Below, piece by piece: positions 10,148 to 21,218 of a stretch of 64,000 bases of DNA. Under the pieces are notes generated by a model that did no database searches, was not told the origin of the DNA, and saw only the letters and a program-made list of their open reading frames with translations. Location: assembly GCF_016097555.1 (NCBI RefSeq), contig NC_054712.1, forward strand, positions 38,397,454 through 38,461,453, read 5' to 3'. The position numbers and the translations under genes were made by a program. Every line of letters starts with the position of its first letter. The stretch's first letter is position 1. Source of the stretch: Gigantopelta aegis (Eukaryota > Mollusca > Gastropoda > Neomphalida > Peltospiridae).

Positions 10148-10354
10148 GTCATGAATCACTGTTATAACATTGATGATATCAGGGTTGAGTTCAGCCATCG
10201 CGAACAGAAAAAAAAAACGTCCGCTAGACTGGTTTATACGCTTCACGGTAAACCAAAAGGGCCATGTCGGGAACCAGTCAAATAGTTCGCGAATGTTAGC
10301 TGGCTAAACTTTGGGAAGGTGTTCGCAAAAGTTCAGCAATTTTAATATGGTAAC

Positions 10355-10605
10355 CTGCGTTAGCATTGAAGTAGCGCCATCCAAGCGAAGGGAGATAACC
10401 GGTCCTGTTTGCGAGTACCAATGAATGCAGTCGGCACGTGCCATCATAATGGTAGGAAATCGACACACAGTTACGGTACTGTTGACATTCCCAGATACAA
10501 TCCAATATCGTTCCGACTTCACTCAGAGGGAGTATGATGTGGTCGGTGATTGCGACATCGTCAAACACTACATTCCTGGTCCATTGGGCTCATGACTCAT
10601 GACAG
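10355..10605 (-). pseudogene. PAN-like exon of lectin copy A, with in-frame TGA
   Basis: Homologous to the PAN-like exon of copy B (30074-30327): shared FDDV.ITD, ECQQ...CVS.SY, TC.LHS and YLPSLGWRY. The acceptor is CTCTTTCAG before CTGTCATG and the donor is AACGCAG/gttacc, with the same phases (2 in, 1 out) as copy B. Reading from the acceptor in the family frame, a TGA falls at 10590-10592, five codons in. Unless a different acceptor is used or the base is an assembly error, copy A cannot make the full protein. PAN/apple-like modules mediate protein or carbohydrate contacts outside the cell; that role is inferred. Confidence 0.65.
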
Positions 10606-10652
10606 CTGAAAGAGATAACAAATCGTGTAAAATAAAACTGTGTAAAGCGATC

Positions 10653-10925
10653 GCCACCACGTACGTACATTGTGATCCCCACCACGTACGCAAATTGTGA
10701 TCGCCACCATGTACGCACACTGTGATCGCCACCACGTAAGTACATTGTGATCGCCACCACGTACGCACACTGTGATCGCCACCACGTACGCACATTGTGA
10801 TCGCCACCACGTACGCACACTGTGATCGCCACCACGTACGCACACTGTGATCGCCACCACGTACGCACACTGTGATCGCCACTACATACGCACACTGTGA
10901 TCGCCACCACGTACGCACATTGTAT
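10653..10925. repeat. 25-bp tandem repeat, about 11 units
   Basis: Units read CGCCACCACGTACGCACACT followed by GTGAT, with few differences between units. It lies just upstream of the copy A PAN-like exon. All six frames can be open, which explains the long repetitive peptides seen here. Units are contiguous with no unique spacers, so it is not a CRISPR array. Confidence 0.9.
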
Positions 10926-11009
10926 CGTTTCTTTTTCCTCAAAAACACGTTAAAACACACAAAACCCCAATAAAAACTCTCACACTATAACAACCCCCTA
11001 CCCGAGAAC

Positions 11010-11012
<3 letters not shown>

Positions 11013-11080
<68 letters not shown>
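11013..11080. repeat. (CA)n microsatellite
   Basis: About 34 CA units. Confidence 0.95.
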
Positions 11081-11085
<5 letters not shown>

Positions 11086-11195
11086 TGGGGTCATTTTTGG
11101 CAATTACTTGTTTCTTTATGCAGTTCTTCGACTTAAAATTGTACTAGTCCCCTTTTCAAAAGTTCCTGGTGACGACCAGGCGTAGCATATTGAAT

Positions 11196-11409
11196 TATCC
11201 TGGAAGGTATTACCCAGTGATACCTAGTCTCAAACAACTAGGGGTGAATTATTCTGGAGGGTATTACCCAATGATACCTAGTCACACACAACTAGTGGTG
11301 AATTATTCTGGAGGGTATTACCCAACGATACCTAGTCACACACAACTAGTGGTGAATTATTCTGGAGGGTTTTACCCAGTGATACCTAGTCTCAAACAAC
11401 TAGGGGTCA
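11196..11409 (+). repeat. 54-55-bp tandem repeat, 4 units
   Basis: Each unit contains GAATTATTCTGGAGGGTATT and ATACCTAGTC, followed by a CAACTAG.GGT block. The open frame over it translates the repeat and is not a gene. Confidence 0.85.
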
Positions 11410-12499
11410 GGCGGTAAACATGGATAGACGCTCAGTAATATAGGAACGTATCCACCTAAACGGACAGTAATACTATTGCCCTCACAAAGTTCACATTTAA
11501 AACGTTTCGTGACATGTTTCTTACATGTTTTTACATTGTCAACTGAACATTAATTAAATGTTCTAAGGTTTACAGTTCCAGAGTAATGAACAGCTATCAA
11601 TTTGCATATAACTGAGATTGGCGAAGTAGTTGTCTTGAAAACACTTGCTTGGGCAATTATTTATGTAGAAACTATTTGAATATAACTGAGATTGGTGAAG
11701 TAGTTGTCTCGTTACATATTTCATTAGCAGCAAGTGGCTATTTTATTTACCCTGTTCCACAGACAGGACGGCACCGGCCTCGGTGGTATCCTGGTTAAGC
11801 CATCGGACATATGGCTGGTAGGTATAGGGTTCGCAGCCCGGTACGGGATCCCACTCAGAGCGAGTTTGAACGATTCAGTGGGTATGTAAGACCACAACAC
11901 CCTCTTCTCTCTCACTAATCACGAACAACTATCGTTATCAAATTATAGAACTCTAAAGGCTGGAATATCTCAAAGATCCGTTTTAGGTCCCTTATTATTT
12001 TTGGTTTATGTTAGCGATATTGCTAACGAATTAGACTGTGTAACAAGGCTATCTGCCGATGATACAAGTATTGGAATATCGTCAAATGACATTTCTATAA
12101 TATAACGCGATCTAAATATTAATTTGTTGAAACTTTATGAATGGTCAAACAAATGGTTTAATCCGAATAAAAAGAACATATTTTATTTTCTCTAACCAAG
12201 CCCCTGTGCGTGCTGTAACCTCACCATGGTGCATGGGTGTAACATTCTCCTTGAGAATGGCCAATACAACACAACTCCCCTTTTGGGGAACCTTGTTGGC
12301 CGTGAGGTGCATCCCGTAATGCTGGATGAAGGGATCCTGGTGGTTGAGTTGGGAACATGTCTACGGATATGTTTTCTGGCAACACATCACTTTGGCCTGG
12401 AATTCAGACAGACGGGTGGTCAGGGAGGCCCGACCTGATCAATCGGCTGGTCATGCCAAGCTCCAGAGCAAACAACTTTTGTTTTGTTAATTTTGTCAT

Positions 12500-13422
12500 T
12501 GTGACAGAACATGCTCTTATCTTTTCGCCTGTGGCGATGTTAATTGTTTTAGAGGGCTGTGTGCACTTGGTTACATAATACCTCCGCGCGACCGTACCCC
12601 CCTAATACACACTTAGACCAGGTGTGGAGGCCATGTGGCCAGTAGTTACGTAATACCTCCGATAGTGCGGTTTACGACCGTGATTTTTGGCGAACTAGGC
12701 GACAATAAGTCTGGCCATCTAAGGAAAATACCGTCTCTGGGAGTTGGGGCAAATTCACATGATAGGTGAGGTGCCGCGAGGTGCCCCCGGGCAATATCCA
12801 GGGGAAACGGACGTCGTCCACTGAACGATCTATATAAGTGCAGTCCGGACGTGGTAAATATATTTTTCTGCTCTGTTGTATAACCTTGATGTGATTGATG
12901 TGACTTTAAATCTTTTAATACTGTATTATACCAATATTCTTTAGACAGTGTCTTCGGTAATCTGACGAAGTAAATTGTAGGCTTCACTGTCTAATATTTT
13001 ATACGAGTATTTGGTAATATAAAGCTTAGCCAGTCATCCTAGAGGACCTAGGTAAACTGTAGGTTATTATCTTTATGGTGATATGTACCAGTATTATTTC
13101 TGTATTACAGGTTACTGAATGAGTAGTTAAGGGTTAATTAAAAATTAACCAGTTAGGAATAGAGTTGTAATTCCTTTATTAATTAAGTTCCCCTGGAAGC
13201 GTTTCTCAATTATAACACGTGTGGGTGTTGTGTCACGGTGAAGTGATTAGAATATTGTGTAAACTAGACACCTAGAGATTAACTAATTAAGTGATTAGTT
13301 CTGGGTTGTTATTATTTGTTGTTGTTAATTAACTACTGCGGCAAGTACATTTGTCAGCGTAGTATTAATACAGATTCCAAAGTGTATTGTGTTTTGTTGT
13401 GTTTTCTAGTGAACTAAACGTG

Positions 13423-13492
<70 letters not shown>

Positions 13493-13820
13493 CACTTTTG
13501 TCCTACGCTATTACTCAGATTTTTACGCCCTTCGACGATCTTCAGATAGCTGACACGGGTGAAAAGATTGCAGGGTTTTTATTTTTGAGTAGTGCGGTTG
13601 CGTGGTTTGAGCTTACTGGTGTGACGGCATTTTGAGATGAGCTCAGTCCTATATATATATATATATTTATACTAAGATCTTATCTCTGATATACCTAGAA
13701 CCGAGCCACTCGGGTATTGGACTGCCCGATACAGAGAGATCTAATATATATACAGTTAGAAGAGATATTTGGATAATCGTGTTTTTATTCAGTTACGGGT
13801 ATTATAGGATCCCCGTGACA
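12500..13820 (+). mobile_element. Solo LTR, younger copy (fossil)
   Basis: A 1.32-kb unit starting TGTGACAG and ending CCGTGACA, flanked on both sides by the exact 5-bp duplication GTCAT (12495-12499 and 13821-13825). It lies in the 5' UTR of the I-group LINE. It is homologous to the unit at 1486-2757. A (TA)n expansion and a foreign stretch of about 180 bp (near 13491-13650) lie inside it. The intact target duplication and single-copy structure show a solo LTR, younger than the LINE that holds it. Confidence 0.85.
13425..13490. repeat. (TA)n microsatellite
   Basis: About 33 TA units inside the solo LTR. Confidence 0.95.
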
Positions 13821-14034
13821 GTCATGAACAAACATTGTTTATATACCATGTGTATTTGTTGCTTTAGGGGGCGGTGTCTAGGGTCAATTGGGTGATTTAT
13901 TGTTTGTTTATTGCCCAAGTATATCAACCATGTATCCCTGACATGGGTGTCTGCTGGTTATCCGCAGCACCATGTTCCCTTGTTGGACTCCGTGGTGTGT
14001 GGGGGCATGGTTGATGAATTGATATGACCTTAAT

Positions 14035-15150
14035 ATGGGTAAAAACAAATCCAAAAATGTTGATGGCACCCTAAAAAGGGTGCACACCGAGGTTTCGGAC
14101 TCTTTGTCATCAGATGAAGAGCCCAAGTCTAATCATGTTAAAAAAACAAAAGTAAATGTGTTGCAAAAATGGCCAAGGTTCTTTGTCATTGGATCGTCTG
14201 ATGATGAGGCCTTGCGTAAATTGTCTCCATTTGCAATACAAAAGCGGCTGGAAGGCTTGGCTGGAGAGCCCAAAAATTTTAAGAAGATGCGGAATGGGTC
14301 TCTTTTAGTAGAATGTGCTACTCAAAGACATTCCAGAAACCTTCTAAAATCTACTGTATTGTGTAATATTCCAATACATGTCACACCACACACTTCACTT
14401 AACTCGTCTAAGGGAGTCATACGATCAAAGGACATGGAGGGAGTATCTGAGGATGAGATTTGTGAAAATCTCTCCTCACAAGGTGTCGTTTCCTTCAAGA
14501 GAATAACCATGACAGCAAGGCATGTCAAAATGACACGATATGTACCAATTGTAAGGGAAAACACGTTGCGTACTCGCGAGAGTGCCCAAGGTGGAAGTTT
14601 GAAAAACAAGTTCAGCAGATAAAAGTGGACAAGCATCTGTCTTTTACTGAGGCCAGACAAGTTGTAGAGAAATTAACTCCTATGGCAGTAGGTAAATCCT
14701 ATGCCTCTGCTGTAAAAGTGTCTACAAACAATGTTTCAGTCCAGACAGATCTGACATAGCCAAATTGTGAAGAAAAATTTAAGAAGGTTTCTGACATTGA
14801 AAAGGCTCAACGTCAAGCAACGAAAGCTTCTCACCAACAACAAATGACTCAAAACAACCCAGGTGTCTTTGAGTTCAAAGAACCCGCCAAGAGTTATCAA
14901 TGCTGGGAATCCAGGTCCTAGCAAAACTCAGCCAGTAAAAGACACCAAATCTCTTAATAAGGACCGCTCTTCTGGGTGCTTAAAAAAGATTGAGCAACGC
15001 TCAGTCCCAGTAAGCAATCCATTTGATCCTCTGGATGTGGATGCTATGGATATGGATGATTATACTCAAACCAGTATACCTTCACCCAAATCCAAACCAC
15101 ATCCAAAGGAAAAGTTAAAGAGAACTCCTGTACTTCCCCCTGATGACTAA
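14035..15150 (+). pseudogene. I-group LINE ORF1 (Gag-like), frameshifted
   Basis: ATG at 14035 opens MGKNKSKNVDGTLKRV and continues with the RRM-like Gag region (WPRFFVIGSSDDEALRKLSP, then NGSLLVECATQRHSRNLL). The zinc-knuckle segment TICTNCKGKHVAYSRECPRW follows in a different frame from about 14510. An internal stop and another frame change precede the C-terminus, which ends TPVLPPDD with stop at 15148-15150. In I-group LINEs this protein binds the element RNA. The ORF2 ATG at 15143 overlaps the ORF1 stop by 8 nt, which suggests coupled translation in the living ancestor. Confidence 0.75.
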
Positions 15151-15803
15151 TTCAGTCATACAGTGGAACTGCCGTGGGCTTAGGCCCAATTTTGATGAAT
15201 TAAGTCTTTTAATTCAAAAACATAATCCTCTTGCAGTGTGTCTTCAGAAAACGTTCTTGAAGGACACTGATCATATTACCATGAGAGGATTTAACCTTTT
15301 ATCATAAATGTCAAGAAACTGAAAATCGAGCATCTGTGGGTGTTTCCATTCTTGTTAATGTAAACATTCCTCAAAGTATAGTAACATTAACTACAAATTT
15401 ACAAGCTGTGGCTGTAAAAGTCACGGCTCATAAAACTATAACTCTATGTTCAGTTTATTTACCTCCTCGAAACCATTTTAATTTTAATTCTAGAGATCTT
15501 CAAGATCTCATTAACCAGCTCCCTATTCCCTTTATTATTATAGGAGATTTTAGTGGTCACCACACTTTGTGGGGATGTGAGGATGTAAATATTAGAGGTA
15601 AACAATTAGAAGAGTTCATTCTCAAAAATGACTTACTTTTATTCAATGATAAAAGTCATACATATTTTCATTCTGCAAGTAGTTCTTTTACTTCTATAGA
15701 TTTATCTCTTTGTTGTCCTTCAGTTTTTCTTGATTTCTCCTGGAAAGTTGGTTCAGACCCTTGTGGTAGTGACCACTTTCCCATTATTTTGGAGAATGAT
15801 TGA
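15143..15803 (+). pseudogene. I-group LINE ORF2: APE endonuclease part
   Basis: Opens VIQWNCRGLRPNFDELSLLI, the usual start of the AP-like endonuclease, and continues to IIIGDFSGHHTLWG and GSDPCGSDHFPIIL, which carry the GDFN-like and SDH motifs. A stop near 15307 and the stop at 15801 break it. The endonuclease nicks target DNA in the active element. Its motifs are otherwise well kept. Confidence 0.75.
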
Positions 15804-15920
15804 CCACCATCACTTGAAAGGGTTCAAAGGTGGAAGTTAGCGAAGGCAAATTGGGGTCAGTTTCAGCATCTGTGCAGCATTCGTCTGCAACAATTTGCCA
15901 TTACTGATGCTGATGATCCC

Positions 15921-17160
15921 ATGTCTTTATTCACTTCCATCTTGAAGGACATTGCAGTTGAAACTATTCCTAAGACTTCGGCAGTGCCAAAGCGTTTCAA
16001 TAAACCATGGTTTAATGATACGTGTGAAAATGCATTCAAAGAGCGAAACATGTTGCTTGAGCGGTTCAAACGTGAACCTACAGCAGACAACCTGGATGCA
16101 TTTCGTATTGCTAGGGCTAAGGCTCGCAGAGAGATTAGACAGAGTAAGAAATCATCTTGGAGAACGTTTGTCTCCAAGTTGAATTCACAACATCGGTGAA
16201 ATCTGTCTGGAATAGTATTCGTAAAATCAAAGGTAAAGACTCCAGTAATACAGTTCATCATTTGTCTGTCAATGATACGGATGTCACGTCTCATCGTGAC
16301 ATTGCCAGTGCATTGGCAGACAATTTTTTCTCATAATTCATCTTCTGCTTTCAGTACAGATGCTTTTACATCTGTCCGAACTAAAGCTGAAAAGCAGTCC
16401 ATTAATTTTTCATCCAAAAATGCTGTAGTATACAACAGGCATTTCTCTATGGAGGAATTGCAGGATGCTCTTCGTAGAGCCCATGATACTTCAGTAGGAC
16501 CGGGTGAAATTCATTATCAGTTATTAAAACATTTACCTGAATCATCTTTGATGATTCTTTTGAATATTTTTAATAACATCTGGATTTCTGGTGACTTTCC
16601 TTCTGATTGGAGGAAAGCAATTATTATTCCTATTCCCAAGCCTGGTAAGGATCCAACTAATCCTACTAGTTATCGCCCTATCGCTTTGACAAGTTGCATT
16701 TGTAAAACCATGGAACGAATGATCAAGCTTAGACTCGTCTGGTATCTTGAATCCAACAAATTCCTCACTAACGTACAATGTGGGTTCAGATCTAGACGTA
16801 GCGCGGTTGATCATCTTGATAGATTTGAAACGTTTTGTAGGGAAGCTTTCATCCATAATCAGCACTTGGTTTCAGTGTTTTTTGATTTGGAGAAAGCTTA
16901 CGATACCACGTGGAAGTATGGGATTTTAAACGACCTCCATGGCATGGGCCTTAGAGGTCGTCTTCCTGTTTTTATATCTCAATGTTTAAGACATAGATAT
17001 TTTAAAGTCCGGGTGGGGTCGACTTTGTCCGACATTCACCCACAGGAGATGTGGGTGTACCTCAAGGTAGTATCCTGTCTGTAACTCTATTTTCTGTGAA
17101 AATTAACAGCATCACCCAGTGTTTAACACCTGGTGTGGATTGCTAGTTATATGTTGATGA
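15921..17160 (+). pseudogene. I-group LINE ORF2: reverse transcriptase part
   Basis: Contains the RT blocks in order: SVGPGEIHYQLLKHLP, PIPKPGKDPTNPTSYRPIAL, FFDLEKAYDTTW, GVPQGSIL (in a shifted frame near 17060) and the YVDD box near 17150. The longest continuous piece is 16272-17084. Frame changes near 16200 and 17045 and a stop before YVDD interrupt it. In the active element this enzyme copies RNA at the nicked target. Confidence 0.8.
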
Positions 17161-17376
17161 TTTTCAGATTTGCCATAGATCGTCCAATATGAGTATCATT
17201 GAACGTAAGTTGCACTTATATCCACAGTTGTTTTTGGACAAAAATCCAATTCCAGTTGTGGAGGAGACCAAATTTCTGGGGGTTATATTTGACAGGAAAT
17301 TATCTTTTGTGCCCCGTCTTAAATATGTTAAAAAGAAGGGTTAAAAGCTCTTAATATTTTAAAAGTTATTGGTAAT

Positions 17377-17916
17377 GTGGAATGGGGAGCAGACCGCAAG
17401 GTTATGCTCCGTCTGTATAGATCTCTTGTGAGGTCTAAACTTGATTATGGATGCATTGTGTATGGGTCGGCACGCAAGTCGTACTTGCAGATGCTAGATC
17501 CTATACACAATCAGGGACGTAGGCTTTGTCTTGGTGCGTTTAGAACATCTCCTGTAGAGAGCTTGTACGTTGATGCACACGAACCTTGTTTGGGTGCTAG
17601 ACGTGCCAAGCTTTCTCTGCAGTATGCTGCCAAGATTAAATATTTACCAAAACATCCAACACATGATGCGGTGTTTGATAACAAATATATGAAGTTGTTT
17701 GATGCAAGGCTAAATGCTATTCGTACATTTGGTCTTCGCATTAAGCGCTTTTTGTCGCTTTCCAACATTGATTTAACTGACACTTTGGAAACTCCTTCAT
17801 ATTTTGTTTTACCACCCTGGTGTATTACACCACCTAAAATTGTGTTTGATATGGCGCATCTGAAGAAAGATCGCACAGATGTTGTTATTTATAAACAGTT
17901 TTTCATGGACATTTAA
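17377..17916 (+). pseudogene. I-group LINE ORF2: thumb/linker part
   Basis: A continuous frame encoding RLYRSLVRSKLDYGCIVYGS, the conserved segment after the RT palm, and a linker rich in basic residues ending before the RNase H domain. It belongs to the same broken ORF2. Confidence 0.7.
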
Positions 17917-18330
17917 GACAAGTACCGTGATTACATTCCTGTGTATACAGATGGATCACGGGATGGAAATTCTGTGGCTTGTGCTACAGTTTTTCTATCA
18001 GACACAATACTTTCCATGAGACTGCCTGACTCAGCATCGATTTTAGTGCTGAAGTTTGGGCAGTCATTAAAGCCTTGGAAGAACTAAAGGATTCTAGTGC
18101 ATCCAAATTTATTATTTTTTACAGACTCACTTTTGTATCTTCAAGCTTTACGAAATATGCAGTTGGACCATCCCTTAATTGGGATGGTGAGCCGGAAATG
18201 TGTCTTTTTATCTATTGCCAATAAAGATGTTGTATTTTGTTGGGTTCCCAGCCATGTTGGTATCAGTGGTAATGAAAAGGCAGATTCTGCTGCCAAGTCT
18301 GCTTTGGATTTGCCAGGGTTGGTGTACCGT
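17917..18330 (+). pseudogene. I-group LINE ORF2: RNase H domain
   Basis: Shows the RNase H signature pieces VYTDGSRDGNS, SAEVWAVIKALEEL (reached by a frame change), FTDSLLYLQAL and CWVPSHVGISGNEKADSAAK. The acidic catalytic positions (TDGS, E, TDS, EKAD) are visible. A C-terminal cysteine-histidine knuckle (QCEHYQCTLTVRHILVEC) follows at about 18555-18610, and ORF2 ends at 18728. The domain degrades the RNA strand during copying in active relatives. Confidence 0.8.
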
Positions 18331-18728
18331 ATACTGATTTTAAATATTGTATCAACCAATTTATCTTTTCGACTTGGCAACGTGATTGGGACGGTGAGGT
18401 TGCGAACAAGCTTCATGCTATCAAGCCAGTCTTGGGAGAGTGGCAGTCCTCCTATAGACAGTGCAGGAAGGATGAAATAGTCTTGTGTCGTGCCCGCATC
18501 GGTCATACGTACTTGACCCATTCATTTATCTTAAAGAAAGATCCTCCACCTCAGTGTGAGCACTATCAGTGTACTCTGACTGTGCGTCACATTTTGGTGG
18601 AGTGTCAGTTTCTGAAAGAAATTCGAAAAGATATATTTGGACCACGAACTGTGATGGAATCCTTTCGATTCCATCCAGAACTTTTATTGCAATTTTTACG
18701 TGATACTGAGTTTTATTCTAAATTTTAA

Positions 18729-18913
18729 TTATATCTATCTGTGATATTTGTATTTTTACAGTCCTTTACACTGTGTTTTTATTTAACTGTTGAATTTTTA
18801 TATTGATGTTGATCATCACTTTAGTTTTTCCCATTTACCATAGTTTGACACCCAATAACCGATGTATTTTTCGTGCTAGGTTTAAACATTCATTCATTCA
18901 TTCATTCATTCAT
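18729..18913 (+). repeat. I-group LINE 3' UTR and (CATT)n tail
   Basis: Contains the tail words TGTTGATCATCACTTTAG, TAGTTTGACACCCAATAACC and GATGTATTTTTCGTGCT before (CATT)n. Copies of this tail alone recur at 41595, 63380 and 63500 on the plus strand and at 47772 and 59804 on the minus strand, as expected of 5'-truncated insertions. Confidence 0.85.
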
Positions 18914-19835
18914 TCTAACCAAACTAATTAATGAACCATGCCCTGTATTTGGTGGCACAACTTTAAACAAATCAAGAACACATAAACATTTAGGTTTAAC
19001 TTTAGCAGATGATGCAAAATGGTCTAGTCATATTCTAAATGTATGCACATCAGCATCGGTAATGATCTCAGTATTACGGAAATACAGACTGTTATTAAAT
19101 CGTCAAACTCTAATGGGAATATATAATACTTCGATTCGTCCCGTCCTAGAATATGCTTCAGAGGTCTGGGATGGCTGTTCCCAATTAAACGCACACAATC
19201 TAGAAACGATACAACTAGAAGCTGCAGAGTAATAACTGGAATGCCTAAGTTTGCCTCACGTAATTCGCTATATATTGAAACCGGTCTTACAACACTTAGT
19301 GAAAGAAGAAAAACGAAAAAGCTGTGTATAATGTTGAAAATAATGAAAGGAATGACTCCTGATTTCTTAACTAATTGTATTCCACAAAGATTAGGAGAAA
19401 GGGTTCCTTATATGTTAAGAAATCGGGAGGACATATCTACACCTTTTGCTGGAACCTGCCTATTAAAAGCATCATTTATTTATTCAGCAATTGATTTATA
19501 GAATAATTTAAGCCCAACAATAAGAAAGTGTGAAACAATATCGTCTTATAAAATACGGTAAATAAAGTCCCATATTATTTTTCATGTGGAAAATGAATTG
19601 AAAATATATTACATACAAGATTACGACATGGGTGTATCCCTTTAAACGCCGATTTGTACAGATGCGGACTTACCATAGACACTTCGTGTAACTGTGGATA
19701 CAGATTAGAAAACAATATCCATTTTTTCTTTCAATGTAAAACAAAAAATGAACAACAGAGACAGATTCTATGTAATTCCTTACAGCATGTTCAACCAATA
19801 GATTTAATAATCATAAAGAAATATTTACTTATGTT

Positions 19836-19840
<5 letters not shown>

Positions 19841-19926
<86 letters not shown>
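19841..19926. repeat. (TA)n microsatellite
   Basis: About 43 TA units inside the old LINE. Confidence 0.95.
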
Positions 19927-19929
<3 letters not shown>

Positions 19930-20302
19930 AATTACCATAAGGATTATTTGTAAATGTGATAGTGAGTTTAACTGCACGTGGTGTACTATTTGTGTAATCT
20001 TTTGCATCATTTGTTTTTTGTTTCCTTCACATTCTTTTGTATATAATTAATTTCCTTCCACTAGTTATCCTTGAATGTATACATGTAGTTTATATTTACA
20101 GCTAAGTATATTGTATGAATACAGAAGAGGGTCTCGTAAGTTGTCAAACTCGTGCCCAATTATTTTGTTCTTTGTGCAATAAAATATATTTGCAATCAAC
20201 TAACCCACTTTTCCTGAACAAACAGCCCATATAGCTAAGGTATGTGCCCAGTACAGGGTGTTTGAACCTTAATTGGATATAAGAACGAAAATAAGTTAAA
20301 AT

Positions 20303-20402
20303 GAATGAATGAATGAATGAATGAATGAATGAATGAATGAATGAATGAATGAATGAACGAACGAACGAACGAATGAATGAATGAACGAATGAATGAATGA
20401 AA
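20303..20402. repeat. (AATG)n microsatellite at SINE C end
   Basis: About 24 four-base units with some AACG variants. SINE C copies end in this repeat, so it is the expanded 3' tail of the SINE. Confidence 0.9.
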
Positions 20403-20727
20403 GACAGAACCGCACATACATACGCGCACACACACGCACATACAAACATAATTACAGAATGGGTCCACTAAGGTGGTTCGATCCTACGACGCAAATATCT
20501 GAGGTGAGAGCTCTACCGACTCAGCAAGATTCTGTCTCCCCTTTCATAATAATAGTAATAATAATATGAAAAAAAATAGAACTAAATAATAAATAACAGT
20601 AACATTATTAACAATAACAATAACAATAATAATATTAATAAAATTCAATTCCAGTCCTACTCTGTCATCTTATTTGAAATAAAAGACCTAATCAAAATAT
20701 TCCATCCACTCTGCTTTGTGCAGAGAT

Positions 20728-21024
20728 GCAAAATGTTATACTCGCTTGATGCGCATTCGGTCTAGGGTCGATCGCCGTCGGTGGGCCCTTTAGGATATAT
20801 TTCGTTCCAGGCAGCTCACCATAACTGGATTATCAAAGGCCGTCGTATGTGTTATCCTGTCTGTGGGATGGTGCATATAAAAGATCCCTTGCTACTAATG
20901 ACAAAAATGTTGCGAGTTTCCTCTGTAAGACTACGTCATAAATCCCAAATGTTTGACATCTAATAGCCGATGATTAATAACTCAATGTGCACTAGTTGTG
21001 TCGTTAAACAAAACAAACTTTTCA
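20728..21024 (+). repeat. SINE A, full length
   Basis: The tRNA-like head (CTCGCTTGATGCGCATTCGG, GGTCGATCGCCGTCGG) is followed by TGGTGCATATAAAAGATCCC and the tail AATAGCCGATGATTAATAAC ending GTTAAACAAAACAAAC. Confidence 0.8.
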
Positions 21025-21047
21025 ACTTTCACATCTGTACATACCTC

Positions 21048-21218
21048 AGAGTGGCGCCAATACAACTCAGAACAGTCGCTAAGAAGCGCATACATCTGAC
21101 TGACGGGTACTGCATCTTTAGATAAGAAACCTGTTGTCACATCAACCAATATAACCACACACACAACGTGACGAGCGTGGAGCGTGATCGAAACCCGACT
21201 TCTACTTACGGCAGACAA
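21048..21218 (-). CDS. Candidate secretory-leader exon (uncertain)
   Basis: On the minus strand an ATG at 21218 opens a frame with a basic start and a hydrophobic stretch (SRSRVSITLHARH, then VVCVVILVDV), followed by a strong donor-like GAG/gtatgt near 21048. It lies upstream of lectin copy A, whose first exon is otherwise unseen. It is only loosely like the copy B leader exon, and its phase does not match the PAN-like exon. It may be the leader of another gene or a chance frame. Confidence 0.25.

Larger units (their letters stand above)
9075..11189. repeat. 85-bp inverted repeat bracketing the copy A PAN-like exon
   Basis: The left arm (9075-9153, resuming after the SINE at 9555) contains CACCAGGAACTTTTGG and ACTAGTACAATTTTAAGTCG. 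The right arm (11106-11189) is its reverse complement with few changes. Each arm is about 85 bp and they lie 2 kb apart. The left arm was later split by the SINE B insertion. Confidence 0.75.
12200..18913 (+). mobile_element. I-group LINE with RNase H, full-length but broken
   Basis: Both ends are defined by a 9-bp target duplication, TCTAACCAA, at 12191-12199 and 18914-18922. The element starts GCCCCTGTGCGTGCTGTAAC and ends in (CATT)n. Removing the solo LTR in its 5' UTR leaves about 5.4 kb, a normal length for this group. It carries a Gag-like ORF1, then ORF2 with APE endonuclease, reverse transcriptase, RNase H and a CCHC-like knuckle. The RNase H places it in the I superfamily (I/Nimb-like). 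ORF1 and ORF2 are split into at least eight open pieces, so this copy is dead, though it was once full length. Short derivatives lie at 24593, 31872 and 37918. Confidence 0.85.
11932..20196 (+). mobile_element. Old LINE (CR1/L2/Jockey-like), 5' truncated, split by an I-group LINE
   Basis: The left piece (11932-12199) encodes reverse transcriptase blocks including VLGPLLFLVYVSDI and LSADDTSIG, then WSNKWFNPNKK. The right piece (18923-20196) continues with HKHLGLTLADDAKWSSHI, RPVLEYASEVWD and a C-terminal region, then a 3' UTR ending near a CAATAAAATAT tail. Several stops and frame changes and a long (TA)n at 19841-19926 interrupt it, so it is inactive. The RT type is non-LTR; assignment to a clade would need a tree. 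It carries the I-group LINE at 12200-18913. Confidence 0.75.
11772..20402 (+). repeat. SINE C split by nested LINEs
   Basis: The 5' part is at 11772-11931: tRNA-like CGGCCTCGGTGGTATCCTGG, then GGATCCCACTCAGAG and CTCTCTCACTAA. The 3' part resumes near 20197: CAACTAACCCACTTTTCCTG, CAGCCCATATAGCTAAGG and CCTTAATTGGATATAAG, ending in a long (AATG)n tract. The 8.3 kb between them is an old LINE that itself contains a younger LINE and a solo LTR. AACAACT and ATCAACT at the junctions may be the eroded target duplication. Confidence 0.7.

Noticed and set aside
10653-10925. Regular 25-bp repeats resembling a CRISPR array
   Set aside because: The units are contiguous with no unique spacers, in an animal nuclear context with introns and SINEs.
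10568-10960. Long repetitive open frames rich in VRTWWRSQCAY-like units
   Set aside because: They are translations of the 25-bp tandem repeat in several frames; none has splice or domain support.
13387-13635. Open frame with a long IYIYIY run, and similar frames at 19654, 39944, 56033
   Set aside because: They translate (TA)n microsatellites.
20728-20800. tRNA-like heads as functional tRNA genes
   Set aside because: Here and in other SINEs the heads have A/B-box-like words but continue directly into SINE bodies and do not fold as complete tRNAs by eye.
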